Shown here: positions 7,989 to 16,419 of the stretch, piece after piece
Numbering within the stretch: the stretch's first letter is position 1
How the letters are laid out: every line of letters begins with the position of its first letter
Source of the DNA: Arsukibacterium sp.
Lineage (GTDB): Bacteria; Pseudomonadota; Gammaproteobacteria; Enterobacterales; Alteromonadaceae
Reading direction: 5' to 3'
Assembly: GCF_018402695.1 (NCBI RefSeq)
Contig: NZ_JAGYIM010000016.1
Span: 186,001 to 250,000 of the forward strand
Length of the DNA: 64,000 nt
Notes under the pieces: model-generated
What the model was told of the DNA's origin: nothing
Databases searched by the model: none
Seen by the model: only the letters and a program-made list of their open reading frames with translations
Made by a program: the position numbers and the translations under genes

Positions 7989-9869
7989 TTAGTCTCCAGT
8001 TGTCAGTTGTTGCTGCAGTTGCCGCTGCTGGCGCAGTGCCACCGGGTGCTCTGGCTGCAACGCCAGGATCTGCTCTACTTCGTTAAGCGCCCGGCTAAGC
8101 TGCTGCTGATAATAATAACTGCGGGCCAGCATTAGCCGATAGTCGGTATTGTCGGGCGCCATGGCCACCGCTTTGCGCTGATAATATGCTGCCAGAGGCA
8201 ATTGCTGGCTATCGAAATACAGCTGGCCGGCGACAAAAGCCAGATGGCTCTCGGTTGGCAGGGCATCGGCCAGCAATCCGGCGACTTTGGCGGCATCGCT
8301 AATCCGGCCCTGCTGCTGATACAGGGTAACCAGCCGCTGACTGGCCTCCAGCCAGCTTAAGCCGTTACTGCGCGCCCGGGCCAGCTCGCTGAATGGGTTG
8401 TCGCTGGCGGCAAACGTAATCTGCTGCGGCGTTGCTACAAACGGGTAATCGGCCTTCAACTGGCGCACTTTATACTCTGCCAGTGCCAGGTCGACCTCAG
8501 TTAATGGTATATCGGCCAGTGCCTGCTGCGGAGAAACGACTGCGCTGGCAGCTATGGTCCGCCCCAGCTGTTGCTGCACCGCAGCTAAAAAGGCCTCAGC
8601 CAGCCAAAAGTACCCCAGCTGGTTCGGGTGCAGGTGTTCCAGCATCAGCTGTTTACCAATAATGCCATCCGGGCTGTGCCGGCGCAGTAATGCCTCGCCA
8701 TCAACCAGTGGTGCGGCAAAGGCTTTACTAAGTTCGTTAATCGCTTCATTAACAGCCAGTGGCGCCCGAAATCGCAGTAAGTCGTGCTCCCGTGCTAACT
8801 GGTAATGATGTAGTGCCTGTCCAGGTGCGTTCTGGTGCCGGTATAGCGCCGCCAGCTGAAAGTGCCAGCTGGCGATATCGGGCTTTGCCGCCAGGGCCCG
8901 TTGCAATTGCAACACATCAGGCTCTGGCAAAGCGGGCCGGGCAGAGACAAAAGGGGGCTGGTCCGCTTCATTGCTGGCGATGGTGCTAAGCAGTACCGGA
9001 ATGCCGGCCGCCTGATACTTCGACAGCAGCAGGCCCATATTGGCGGTAAACTGGGCAATACCGGCCTTAAATAACGCAGAGTTGTGGGCTATTTCAGTAT
9101 GGCGGGCAATTTGTGCCATCATGGTGCGGTCTGGTTGCAGGTCTGCAGGCGGGCTGACGCTGGCATACACACGCTGCAGCGCCTGAAATAACGCCAGTTT
9201 GCGCAGTTTTAAATACAGTAGTTTAGTGGCGTGACTGTACTCACCGGCAAACGCTGAACCCACGCCCATTACCCCTAAAAACTCGTTGTGGCCGGCGTAC
9301 AGCAGCACTAAATCAGGCTTAAGAGCAATAACCTCGTCGCTAATATCCAGCAGGGTGTAGGAATTAATCGCCGCCATTGCCAGATTAATCACTTCAATAT
9401 TTTGCTCCGGGTACAGCCGTTTTAAGCGCTGTTGCAGCATGGCAGCCGGCGCTCCCCAGCGCCCATACGGAAAGCCGGCGGCAGAAGAGCCACCAATAAA
9501 CACAATACGACGCTGGCCGGGGGCTTTTTCTGCCAGAAAATACTGGGTGTCGGGGCTAACCTGAGGCGCCTGCTCGGGTGTGGCAAAGTAGCGGTTAATC
9601 AGCTGAGGGTTTGCTTGCTGGTAACCGGGCATAGTTGCTACCGGCACCACCAACGGATAAGGTTGGTAAAGTCTGGTCTGGCGTAGCACTAGCTCGGCCA
9701 GCAGTAACAGCAGTAGCGGAATACAGAGCGCTATAGTATAAAACAGCACTTTTCTGCTTGCGGTGTTATGCGCGGCTGCGGACGAATAATCAGACATGGG
9801 TTCAGGCATTGATAGCTCAATAAAAATGACGGTACCCGATGTTAATAAACTCAGCAAGTTTTGGCGCAT
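7989..9869 (-). CDS. Membrane-anchored SGNH/GDSL hydrolase with TPR-like tail (copy 2)
   Basis: Paralogue of the preceding gene and first in the minus-strand pair. It has an N-terminal membrane helix (YTIALCIPLLLLLLAELVLR), block I GGSSAAGFPYG, block III YAGHNEFLG and block V LEHLHPNQLGY. Its C-terminal third has clearer TPR-like repeats (about residues 490-620, for example YQQQGRISDAAKVAGLLADA). The two proteins match along their length, so they came from a tandem duplication. The start is uncertain: in-frame ATGs at 9869, 9809 and 9797 all have weak ribosome sites, and the one at 9797 (MSDYSS) would give the more usual short n-region. Only 77 bases separate it from the divergent carbamoyltransferase gene. 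Confidence 0.78.
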   Translation of the reverse strand: MRQNLLSLLTSGTVIFIELSMPEPMSDYSSAAAHNTASRKVLFYTIALCIPLLLLLLAELVLRQTRLYQPYPLVVPVATMPGYQQANPQLINRYFATPEQAPQVSPDTQYFLAEKAPGQRRIVFIGGSSAAGFPYGRWGAPAAMLQQRLKRLYPEQNIEVINLAMAAINSYTLLDISDEVIALKPDLVLLYAGHNEFLGVMGVGSAFAGEYSHATKLLYLKLRKLALFQALQRVYASVSPPADLQPDRTMMAQIARHTEIAHNSALFKAGIAQFTANMGLLLSKYQAAGIPVLLSTIASNEADQPPFVSARPALPEPDVLQLQRALAAKPDIASWHFQLAALYRHQNAPGQALHHYQLAREHDLLRFRAPLAVNEAINELSKAFAAPLVDGEALLRRHSPDGIIGKQLMLEHLHPNQLGYFWLAEAFLAAVQQQLGRTIAASAVVSPQQALADIPLTEVDLALAEYKVRQLKADYPFVATPQQITFAASDNPFSELARARSNGLSWLEASQRLVTLYQQQGRISDAAKVAGLLADALPTESHLAFVAGQLYFDSQQLPLAAYYQRKAVAMAPDNTDYRLMLARSYYYQQQLSRALNEVEQILALQPEHPVALRQQRQLQQQLTTGD

Positions 9870-9946
9870 TTGAACTACCGGCCATCCTGAATTAAGGTTA
9901 CTTTAGACAAGTAATTATTTAATCAGGGCAGTAACAGAGCCGGCTT

Positions 9947-11785
9947 ATGCAATATATTCTTGGTATTTCCTGTTTTTACCATGACAGCGCGGCCTGTTTA
10001 CTGGCCGACGGGGTTATTGTGGCCGCTGCCCAGCAGGAGCGGTTTAGCCGGATAAAACACGACCCGGCGTTTCCGGCAGACGCTATCCGCTATTGCCTGG
10101 CTGAAGCCGGGATCAGCGTAAGCGACTTGAGCGCAGTGGTGTTTTACGATAAGCCGTTGCTGAAGTTTGAACGGTTGCTGGAAACCTATCTGGCCCATGT
10201 ACCGCGCGGCTTTCGCTCCTTTCTGGCAGCAATGCCTGTCTGGCTGAAAGAAAAACTGTATTTAAAAACCGTACTGCGCCGCGAGCTGCGTACCCTGGCT
10301 AAACTGGATAGCAAAGCCAAACTGCCGCGGTTATTGTTTAGTCAGCATCATCAGGCGCATGCTGCTTCGGCGTTTTATCCCAGCCCCTATCAGCAGGCAG
10401 CGGTTATTTGCCTGGATGGCGTTGGTGAGTGGGCCACCTCAACTATCTGGCACGGTGACGGCAATAGCTTAACCCCGTTGTTCGAGCTGCAATTTCCTCA
10501 TTCGCTCGGCTTGTTATATTCCGCCTTTACCTATTACTGTGGTTTTAAGGTTAATTCCGGTGAATATAAGTTAATGGGGCTGGCGCCGTACGGTGAGCCG
10601 CGCTTTGTTGACACCATTTACCGCGAACTGATTGATGTTAAAGCAGATGGTAGCTTTGCCCTGAATATGGCCTATTTTGGTTATCCGGTCGGTTCCAGGA
10701 TGACCAGTCGCAAGTTTGAGCAGCTGTTCGGCGCACCGCCGCTTAGCCCGGATGCAACGCCCGGCCAGCTGTATCTGGATTTAGCCAGTTCGGTGCAGCA
10801 GGTGACGGAAGAAATTGTCCTGAAAATTGCCCGGCATGCCCACCAGTTAACCGGCGAGCGCAAATTATGTCTGGCCGGTGGTGTGGCGCTTAATTGTGTC
10901 GCCAATGGTCGTTTGCTGCGCGAGGGACCCTTTACTGATATCTGGATCCAACCGGCAGCCGGCGACGCCGGTGGTGCCTTAGGCGCAGCGATGCTGGCCT
11001 GGCATCAGTACTATCAGCAGCCCAGAACAGCCGACGAGCACCATGATAAGATGCAGGGCAGCTATCTGGGCCCGGCTTACAGCGATGCGGAAATATGCCA
11101 GTTACTCGATAGCCAGCAAATACCTTATCAGCAATTAAGCGATGATATGCTGTATCACAGTACCGCCGGCTTACTGGCAGCCGGTCAGGTGGTGGGCTGG
11201 TTTCAGGGCCGGATGGAGTTTGGCCCCCGGGCGCTGGGTAACCGTTCTATCCTGGGTGATGCCAGAAGCGCCAGCATGCAAAGCATTCTTAATTTAAAAA
11301 TTAAACAACGCGAGTCGTTCCGGCCGTTCGCGCCGGCGGTGCTGGCAGAACATGCCAGTGAATATTTTGATCTTAGTGTCGCCAGCCCCTACATGTTGCT
11401 GGTAGCGAAAGTGAACCCGGAATTGTGTATCAGCCTGCCGCCGGAAGCCCGTGGTTTGGCGCAGCTGGCACAACAGCGCTCCAGCCTGCCGGCTATTACC
11501 CATATTGATTACAGCGCCCGGGTGCAAACCGTCAGTAAGCAGGGCAACCCGGGGTTTTATCACTTACTGCAAACCTTTAATGAGCTGACAGCAACGCCGC
11601 TGCTGATAAACACCTCGTTTAATGTTCGCGGTGAGCCACCGGTCTGCAGTCCGGCGGATGCCTTGCAGGGTTTTCTGGCCACCGATATGGATTACCTGGT
11701 GCTGGGGAATTGTTTGCTCAGTAAAACCGAGCAGCAACCAGCGCAACTGGCTGCGGCCCGTTTACGCAGTTTTATCGCTGATTAG
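9947..11785 (+). CDS. NodU/CmcH/SxtI-family O-carbamoyltransferase
   Basis: Cytoplasmic carbamoyltransferase that would move a carbamoyl group from carbamoyl phosphate, via a carbamoyl adenylate, to a hydroxyl on a small molecule or sugar. Family hallmarks are the opening LGISCFYHDSAACLL with QQERFSRIKHD, the metal-site stretch QHHQAHAASAFY near residue 128, CLAGGVALN and QPAAGDAGGALGAA in the Kae1-like domain, and the C-terminal WFQGRMEFGPRALGNRSIL. Length 612 is normal. It heads a tight operon with an SxtJ-like and a DUF5989-like gene, the same order as sxtI-sxtJ-sxtK in saxitoxin clusters. No saxitoxin synthesis gene is present, so the acceptor here must be something else. Confidence 0.88.
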   Translation: MQYILGISCFYHDSAACLLADGVIVAAAQQERFSRIKHDPAFPADAIRYCLAEAGISVSDLSAVVFYDKPLLKFERLLETYLAHVPRGFRSFLAAMPVWLKEKLYLKTVLRRELRTLAKLDSKAKLPRLLFSQHHQAHAASAFYPSPYQQAAVICLDGVGEWATSTIWHGDGNSLTPLFELQFPHSLGLLYSAFTYYCGFKVNSGEYKLMGLAPYGEPRFVDTIYRELIDVKADGSFALNMAYFGYPVGSRMTSRKFEQLFGAPPLSPDATPGQLYLDLASSVQQVTEEIVLKIARHAHQLTGERKLCLAGGVALNCVANGRLLREGPFTDIWIQPAAGDAGGALGAAMLAWHQYYQQPRTADEHHDKMQGSYLGPAYSDAEICQLLDSQQIPYQQLSDDMLYHSTAGLLAAGQVVGWFQGRMEFGPRALGNRSILGDARSASMQSILNLKIKQRESFRPFAPAVLAEHASEYFDLSVASPYMLLVAKVNPELCISLPPEARGLAQLAQQRSSLPAITHIDYSARVQTVSKQGNPGFYHLLQTFNELTATPLLINTSFNVRGEPPVCSPADALQGFLATDMDYLVLGNCLLSKTEQQPAQLAAARLRSFIAD

Positions 11786-11810
11786 CGCCACGGCAGCTAT
11801 AGGAACAAAG

Positions 11811-12224
11811 ATGCAGTTATTATTAAAAACCGACCGCGCTGCGCTGCGTAGTTTCGGCTGGCAAATGGCCATTGCCGTGCCGCTGTTGTTCAGCCTGCTG
11901 TTACCCTGGTTATTTGGCTGGCTTGCTGCTGGCCGTATACCACTATGGCCGCTGCTGCTGTCGGCTATTTTTATCGTGCTGGCGAGCCTGTGGCCAACTG
12001 GCTTATATTATCCGTACCGGGCATGGATGGCGTTTGCCCGGGTAATGGCCTGGCTGAATACCCGTTTGTTGCTGGGGGTGGTATTTTACCTGATGCTGCT
12101 GCCACTGGGGCTGGTGCTGCGGCTGTTTGGCAAGTTGCAGTACCGCCAAAAACCCCGCGGCGACAGCTATTGGCTGGCACCTGACAAAATACCCAGCGCC
12201 AAAGACTTAGAGGACCCGTTTTAA
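11811..12224 (+). CDS. SxtJ-family small membrane protein
   Basis: A 137-residue integral membrane protein with three predicted helices (about residues 13-35, 39-63 and 72-98) and a short cytoplasmic tail ending KDLEDPF. The start chosen is the ATG at 11811, 25 bases after the carbamoyltransferase stop and preceded by AGGAACAAAG; a longer open frame reaches back to 11622 but only shadows the upstream gene. SxtJ-like proteins sit directly after NodU-type carbamoyltransferases in many bacteria and have no established function. It overlaps the next gene by one base (TAATG), so the two are translationally coupled. Confidence 0.75.
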   Translation: MQLLLKTDRAALRSFGWQMAIAVPLLFSLLLPWLFGWLAAGRIPLWPLLLSAIFIVLASLWPTGLYYPYRAWMAFARVMAWLNTRLLLGVVFYLMLLPLGLVLRLFGKLQYRQKPRGDSYWLAPDKIPSAKDLEDPF

Positions 12225-12376
12225 TGCAGGAATTTTTAACAGATTTATGGGCATTTTTGCGGGTTCGCAAAAAAATCTGGTTGCTGCCAATCATTCTGGT
12301 GCTGGCGTTACTGGGCGCACTGGTGGTGGTCAGCCAGCAATCGGCACTGGCGGGGTTTATTTATACCCTGTTTTAA
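12224..12376 (+). CDS. DUF5989 / SxtK-like single-span membrane peptide
   Basis: A 50-residue protein starting at the ATG that overlaps the stop of the SxtJ-like gene by one base. It has an amphipathic start (MQEFLTDLWAFLRVRKKIW), one hydrophobic span (LLPIILVLALLGALVVV) and a short tail ending in LF. The WxFLRVRKKxWLLPII pattern is typical of DUF5989 proteins found after SxtJ. It is too short for common gene finders to pick up easily. Role unknown; presumably a membrane partner of the SxtJ-like protein. Confidence 0.75.
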   Translation: MQEFLTDLWAFLRVRKKIWLLPIILVLALLGALVVVSQQSALAGFIYTLF

Positions 12377-12501
12377 TTAACGCCAGACAAGCAGCAATAT
12401 TGGCTTATAGCCGGTAAATCCTGTAAGCTGCACGCCCTTCAAAATGAGGGCCACTGCAGCTGCGGCAGATTTTTCTCGCAGCCTTTATTGCGGGATAACG
12501 C

Positions 12502-13740
12502 ATGCAATTTACCGATTTAAACCTGTCGAACGATATTTTAAAAGCCATTAGTGACAAGGGTTACACCACGCCATCGCCTATTCAGGCGCAGGCGATTCCG
12601 GCCGTGCTGGCCGGTCATGATTTAATGGCAGCCGCCCAGACCGGTACTGGCAAAACCGCTGGCTTTACCCTGCCATTACTGCAGATGTTAAGCGAAGGCA
12701 GTAGTCAGGGCCGCAAAGTCCAGGCCAATCAGGTGCGGGCACTTATTTTAACCCCTACCCGCGAACTGGCCGCGCAAATTGCCGAAAGTGTAAAGGTGTA
12801 TGGTAAATATTTACCACTGCGCTCAGCCGTGGTGTTTGGTGGCGTTAGCATTAACCCGCAACTGATGGCACTGCGCAAAGGCGTTGATATTCTGATCGCC
12901 ACGCCGGGCCGGCTGCTCGATTTATACCAGCAAAATGCCATGCGCTTCACGCAGCTGGAAGTGCTGGTGCTGGACGAAGCCGACCGCATGCTGGATATGG
13001 GCTTTATCCGCGATATTAAAAAAATTCTGGCGTTGTTGCCGGCCAAACGGCAAAACCTGTTGTTCTCGGCCACCTTTTCCAACGAAATCCGCACCCTGGC
13101 CAAAGGCTTGTTGCATAACCCGGTAGAAGTTACTGTTACGCCACCTAACAGTACCGTGGAAAAAATCGAACAATGGGTCTACCCGGTAGATAAAAACCAG
13201 AAAGCGGCGGCACTGATATCACTGGCTAAACAGCATAACTGGCGTCAGGTGCTGGTATTCACCCGCACCAAGCATGGCGCAAATAAGCTGAGTTTGCAGC
13301 TGGAAAAAGCGGGCATCAGCGCCCTGGCTATTCATGGCAATAAAAGCCAGAACGCCCGCACCAAAGCATTAGCCGAGTTTAAAGCGGGTACTATCCGGGT
13401 GCTGGTAGCCACCGATATTGCCGCCCGCGGCCTGGATATTGATATGTTGCCGCAAGTCGTTAACTTTGATTTACCGCATGTGGCGGAAGATTACGTGCAC
13501 CGGATTGGTCGTACCGGCCGTGCCGGCGCCTCTGGTCAGGCGATATCCCTGGTGTGCGCCGATGAATCAAAAGAGCTGGCCGGCATTGAGCGCCTAACCA
13601 AACAGCAGATCCCACGCCAGGTAATTGCCGGTTTTGAGCCGGTGCAACAGCTGCCGGCAAGTAACCCGAACAGTAAACCCTACCGGCCGAAAAAGCCTAA
13701 AACCGAGCATAGAGACGGCCGGCGCTCGCCGCGTAGCTAG
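12502..13740 (+). CDS. rhlE: DEAD-box RNA helicase, RhlE type
   Basis: ATP-dependent RNA helicase acting on ribosomal or messenger RNA. Q motif is [14 protein letters not shown], motif I AQTGTGKT, Ia [14 protein letters not shown] in [30 protein letters not shown] and [10 protein letters not shown]. The C-terminus is a short basic tail ([21 protein letters not shown]), as in RhlE. Length 412 residues is normal for the group. It stands alone, 125 bases after the carbamoyltransferase operon. Confidence 0.9.
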   Translation: MQFTDLNLSNDILKAISDKGYTTPSPIQAQAIPAVLAGHDLMAAAQTGTGKTAGFTLPLLQMLSEGSSQGRKVQANQVRALILTPTRELAAQIAESVKVYGKYLPLRSAVVFGGVSINPQLMALRKGVDILIATPGRLLDLYQQNAMRFTQLEVLVLDEADRMLDMGFIRDIKKILALLPAKRQNLLFSATFSNEIRTLAKGLLHNPVEVTVTPPNSTVEKIEQWVYPVDKNQKAAALISLAKQHNWRQVLVFTRTKHGANKLSLQLEKAGISALAIHGNKSQNARTKALAEFKAGTIRVLVATDIAARGLDIDMLPQVVNFDLPHVAEDYVHRIGRTGRAGASGQAISLVCADESKELAGIERLTKQQIPRQVIAGFEPVQQLPASNPNSKPYRPKKPKTEHRDGRRSPRS

Positions 13741-13856
13741 CATAAAGACGATAAGTATCGCCCTGACAGTATGATTATGATTAGTTGGGGCGGCATATTG
13801 TTATTACAGCAGATCCGAATATACTGAACTTCAGGAAGTAATGGAGCTACGCAGTT

Positions 13857-15065
13857 ATGTACGGTTATATTGCCCGCCAGCCGATTTTTGCCGCTGATAA
13901 AACCGTATACGGTTTTGAACTGCTTTTCCGGGACGGTGAGGCCAATAGTTTTCCGAATATTGATGCTGACGAAGCCACCAGTAAGTTGCTGCTGCAACAC
14001 CATTTATTGCTGGGTGTCGAAAGCCTGACCGGTAATAAACCGGCCTTTATTAATTTCTCTGCCGACACCCTGCTGCATCGCTTTCCTACCTCTATTAACC
14101 CGGCCAGCACCGTAATTGAAATTCTGGAAACGGTGCCGGCCAGTCCGCAGCTGTTAGAGGTTTGCCAGAATTTACATAGCCAGGGTTATAAGCTGGCGCT
14201 GGATGACCATGACTTTGACCCGAAATGGGACGAATTTCTTCCCTATATAACCTATGTCAAAATTGACGTATTACAGTTTAACCTGCTGCAAATAAGCCGC
14301 TATCTGCGGCGAATTGCCAACTATAAACTGGTGTTACTGGCCGAGAAAGTAGAAACCGCTGAGCAATTTGAAAAGCTGAAGATGATGGGCTTTGTATTGT
14401 TTCAGGGCTATTTATTTGCCCGGCCGGAAATGATGAAACAAAAACAATTGAGCTCAAACAAAGTAAATTTACTGGCGTTAATTGCTGAAGCGTCAAAGCC
14501 TGAACTGGATTTTGACTTGCTGGCCGGTATTTGCCAGCGCGATGTTGGCCTGTCGTATAAGTTACTGCGTTTTGTTAATAACAGCCAGTTTGCCGCCCGC
14601 CAGCCCATTAGCTCGTTAAAGCTGGCAATGGTATCGATGGGCGAGCCGGAGCTGAAGAAGTTTATCGCGCTGTTAGCCTTAGCCAACTTAGCAGACGGTG
14701 AACAGGATGACCGGCTAACTGTGGCGTTGGTCCGGGCCCGCTTCTGCGATTTACTGGCCGAGCAAAAGCACTTGTCAAATAACCCGCCCAGTGCTTTTTT
14801 AACCGGGTTGTTTTCTAATGTACATGAAATTATTGAACAGCCGCAGCCGGTGATGCTGGAGCAGCTACCGCTGCAAGCCGAAATTAAACAGGCCTTACTG
14901 GCGCAAAGTGGTTTACTGGGCAAGATGCTGCAACTGACCCTGGCGTTTGAACGCGGCGACTGGGACACCACGGTAAACCTGGAGCAGCAAATAAGCGGTA
15001 TAGCGGAGCTGGCCGAGGTCTATCAGCAGGCGGTGCGCTGGGCCGACAGTATTCTGGTTAGCTAG
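13857..15065 (+). CDS. EAL-like plus HDOD domain signalling protein
   Basis: A two-domain protein of the YuxH type. The N-terminal half (about 1-200) is an EAL-like fold beginning YIARQPIFAADKTVYGFELLFRD; the signature triplet reads ELL rather than EAL and downstream metal ligands look degraded, so phosphodiesterase activity on cyclic-di-GMP is doubtful and a binding or scaffold role is likelier. The C-terminal half (about 200-390) is an HDOD domain. It is convergent with a diguanylate cyclase gene, the two stop regions overlapping by eight bases (15058-15065). Confidence 0.82.
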   Translation: MYGYIARQPIFAADKTVYGFELLFRDGEANSFPNIDADEATSKLLLQHHLLLGVESLTGNKPAFINFSADTLLHRFPTSINPASTVIEILETVPASPQLLEVCQNLHSQGYKLALDDHDFDPKWDEFLPYITYVKIDVLQFNLLQISRYLRRIANYKLVLLAEKVETAEQFEKLKMMGFVLFQGYLFARPEMMKQKQLSSNKVNLLALIAEASKPELDFDLLAGICQRDVGLSYKLLRFVNNSQFAARQPISSLKLAMVSMGEPELKKFIALLALANLADGEQDDRLTVALVRARFCDLLAEQKHLSNNPPSAFLTGLFSNVHEIIEQPQPVMLEQLPLQAEIKQALLAQSGLLGKMLQLTLAFERGDWDTTVNLEQQISGIAELAEVYQQAVRWADSILVS

Positions 15066-16251
15066 CTTCAGCGTTGTTGGTCAGGCAATCAGCCAGGCAC
15101 ACCTGATTGCGACCCTGTGCTTTGGCCTGATACAGTGCCCGGTCTACGGAGGCAATCAATTCTTCAATATTGTTGCCCGCCTGATAGCAGGCAACACCAA
15201 TGCTGGCCGTCAGTGCCATACCGGCGGCCGGGGCAAATGGCTCGGTAGCCAGTTGCTGGCGAATGCGCTCAGCAATGTTGCTGGCTGCAGAGAGCCCGGT
15301 GTCAGGTAACAGTACCAGAAACTCCTCACCACCATAGCGTGCCAGCCAGTCTTCTGCCCGCAGCGCCTGTTTAAAGCATGCGCTGGCATGCAGTAAAGCC
15401 TGATCACCGATCTGGTGGCCAAACTTATCATTAATTTTTTTAAAGTAATCCAGGTCAATCAGCAGAATGCTGAATACTGACTGATGGCGCTGACTGCTGC
15501 GGGCATGATTAAGCAATTGTTGCTGCATAATGCGCCGGGTCCACAGGCCGGTAAGGCTATCGCGATCGGCCAGGCTCCGTATTTTACTGACTAACCGGGC
15601 GAAGGCGTTACCCACCAGGCTTAGGTTAATTACGACAGTTAACACCACAAAAAATAGTAACTGTGGCAGCGAGTCTGGATGCCTTAACGATAAATAACCG
15701 GTTATCGCCTGTCGATCAGGTAGCAGAAGGCCAAAACGCACCAGAAAAAACAGTGCTATCAAAGCGAAAGGGCTGCTGATAATTAACGCCGCGCTGGTAC
15801 TGAACTCCATTTTGATTGCCTGAAAATTAGCAACTGCAGCATGGGCCAGCAAGATGGCTGCGGCAGCTGAAAAGATCAGTCCGGCCAGCCAGGCACTGTT
15901 GCTGCCTTGGTTTAATGGGAGTAAGGCTAGCAGGGCCAGTGCCAGGGTAAGCTGAGCCGAACGGGCAGACCAGCTTAGTTTAAACAGTTTGAGCAACCCC
16001 AGATAAACGAAAAAAAAGCCGGCTAACACCGCCGTGTCGGAGACAAACCAGAACCAGAATGATGGTTGGTCAGTGCGGGCGCTTAGTAGCAGGGTACCTA
16101 TCAGTACCAGTAAATTTGCCAGCGCAAAGCGACGACTCGCCAGTGGGCAAATACGCACTACCCAGCTCATTACGCACCAGGACAGGCATGCAACCAGAGC
16201 TAGCAAAGCAATGACTAAAATTAAAAAGCCAGCTTCAGCAGCTATTTCCAT
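15058..16251 (-). CDS. Membrane diguanylate cyclase (GGDEF)
   Basis: Makes cyclic-di-GMP. About seven hydrophobic segments (residues 1-220) precede a GGDEF domain with the intact active-site loop GGEEF and an RAED inhibitory site exactly five residues before it, so product inhibition is expected. The ATG at 16251 is chosen because GGAGGG lies just upstream of it; the open frame continues to 16620, but that stretch is low-quality coding and overlaps the promoter and start of the divergent amylase gene. The length is then 397 residues. Its convergent neighbour is an EAL-HDOD protein. Confidence 0.87.
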   Translation of the reverse strand: MEIAAEAGFLILVIALLALVACLSWCVMSWVVRICPLASRRFALANLLVLIGTLLLSARTDQPSFWFWFVSDTAVLAGFFFVYLGLLKLFKLSWSARSAQLTLALALLALLPLNQGSNSAWLAGLIFSAAAAILLAHAAVANFQAIKMEFSTSAALIISSPFALIALFFLVRFGLLLPDRQAITGYLSLRHPDSLPQLLFFVVLTVVINLSLVGNAFARLVSKIRSLADRDSLTGLWTRRIMQQQLLNHARSSQRHQSVFSILLIDLDYFKKINDKFGHQIGDQALLHASACFKQALRAEDWLARYGGEEFLVLLPDTGLSAASNIAERIRQQLATEPFAPAAGMALTASIGVACYQAGNNIEELIASVDRALYQAKAQGRNQVCLADCLTNNAEAS

Positions 16252-16332
16252 CAGTTCCCTCCATCGGGCCATTACTATAGCCAGCATCAAAACGAAAAGA
16301 CAGTATTTACTGCACTGAGCGCTATGGCGTTT

Positions 16333-16346
16333 TGCATACGTATGCA
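16333..16346. promoter_or_regulatory. LacI-type operator upstream of the GH13 amylase gene
   Basis: TGCATACGTATGCA is a perfect 14-base palindrome with a central CG, the form typical of LacI-family operators. It lies 73 bases before the amylase start and 81 before the divergent cyclase start. Two close relatives occur only in front of other starch genes (33990 and 38769), so the likely ligand is the LacI regulator at 43976-45007. Confidence 0.7.
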
Positions 16347-16419
16347 GCAACAAAAGGCAGCCATTAACGGCTATTCTGCGGTAACTTACCGGGTTAACAC
16401 AGTGGCAGGGTAAACCGTA

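Noticed and set aside
8813-8823. GTGCCTGTCC inside the SGNH gene, similar to the RAYT flanking motif
   Set aside because: Lies in coding sequence, lacks the leading T and has no paired inverse copy.
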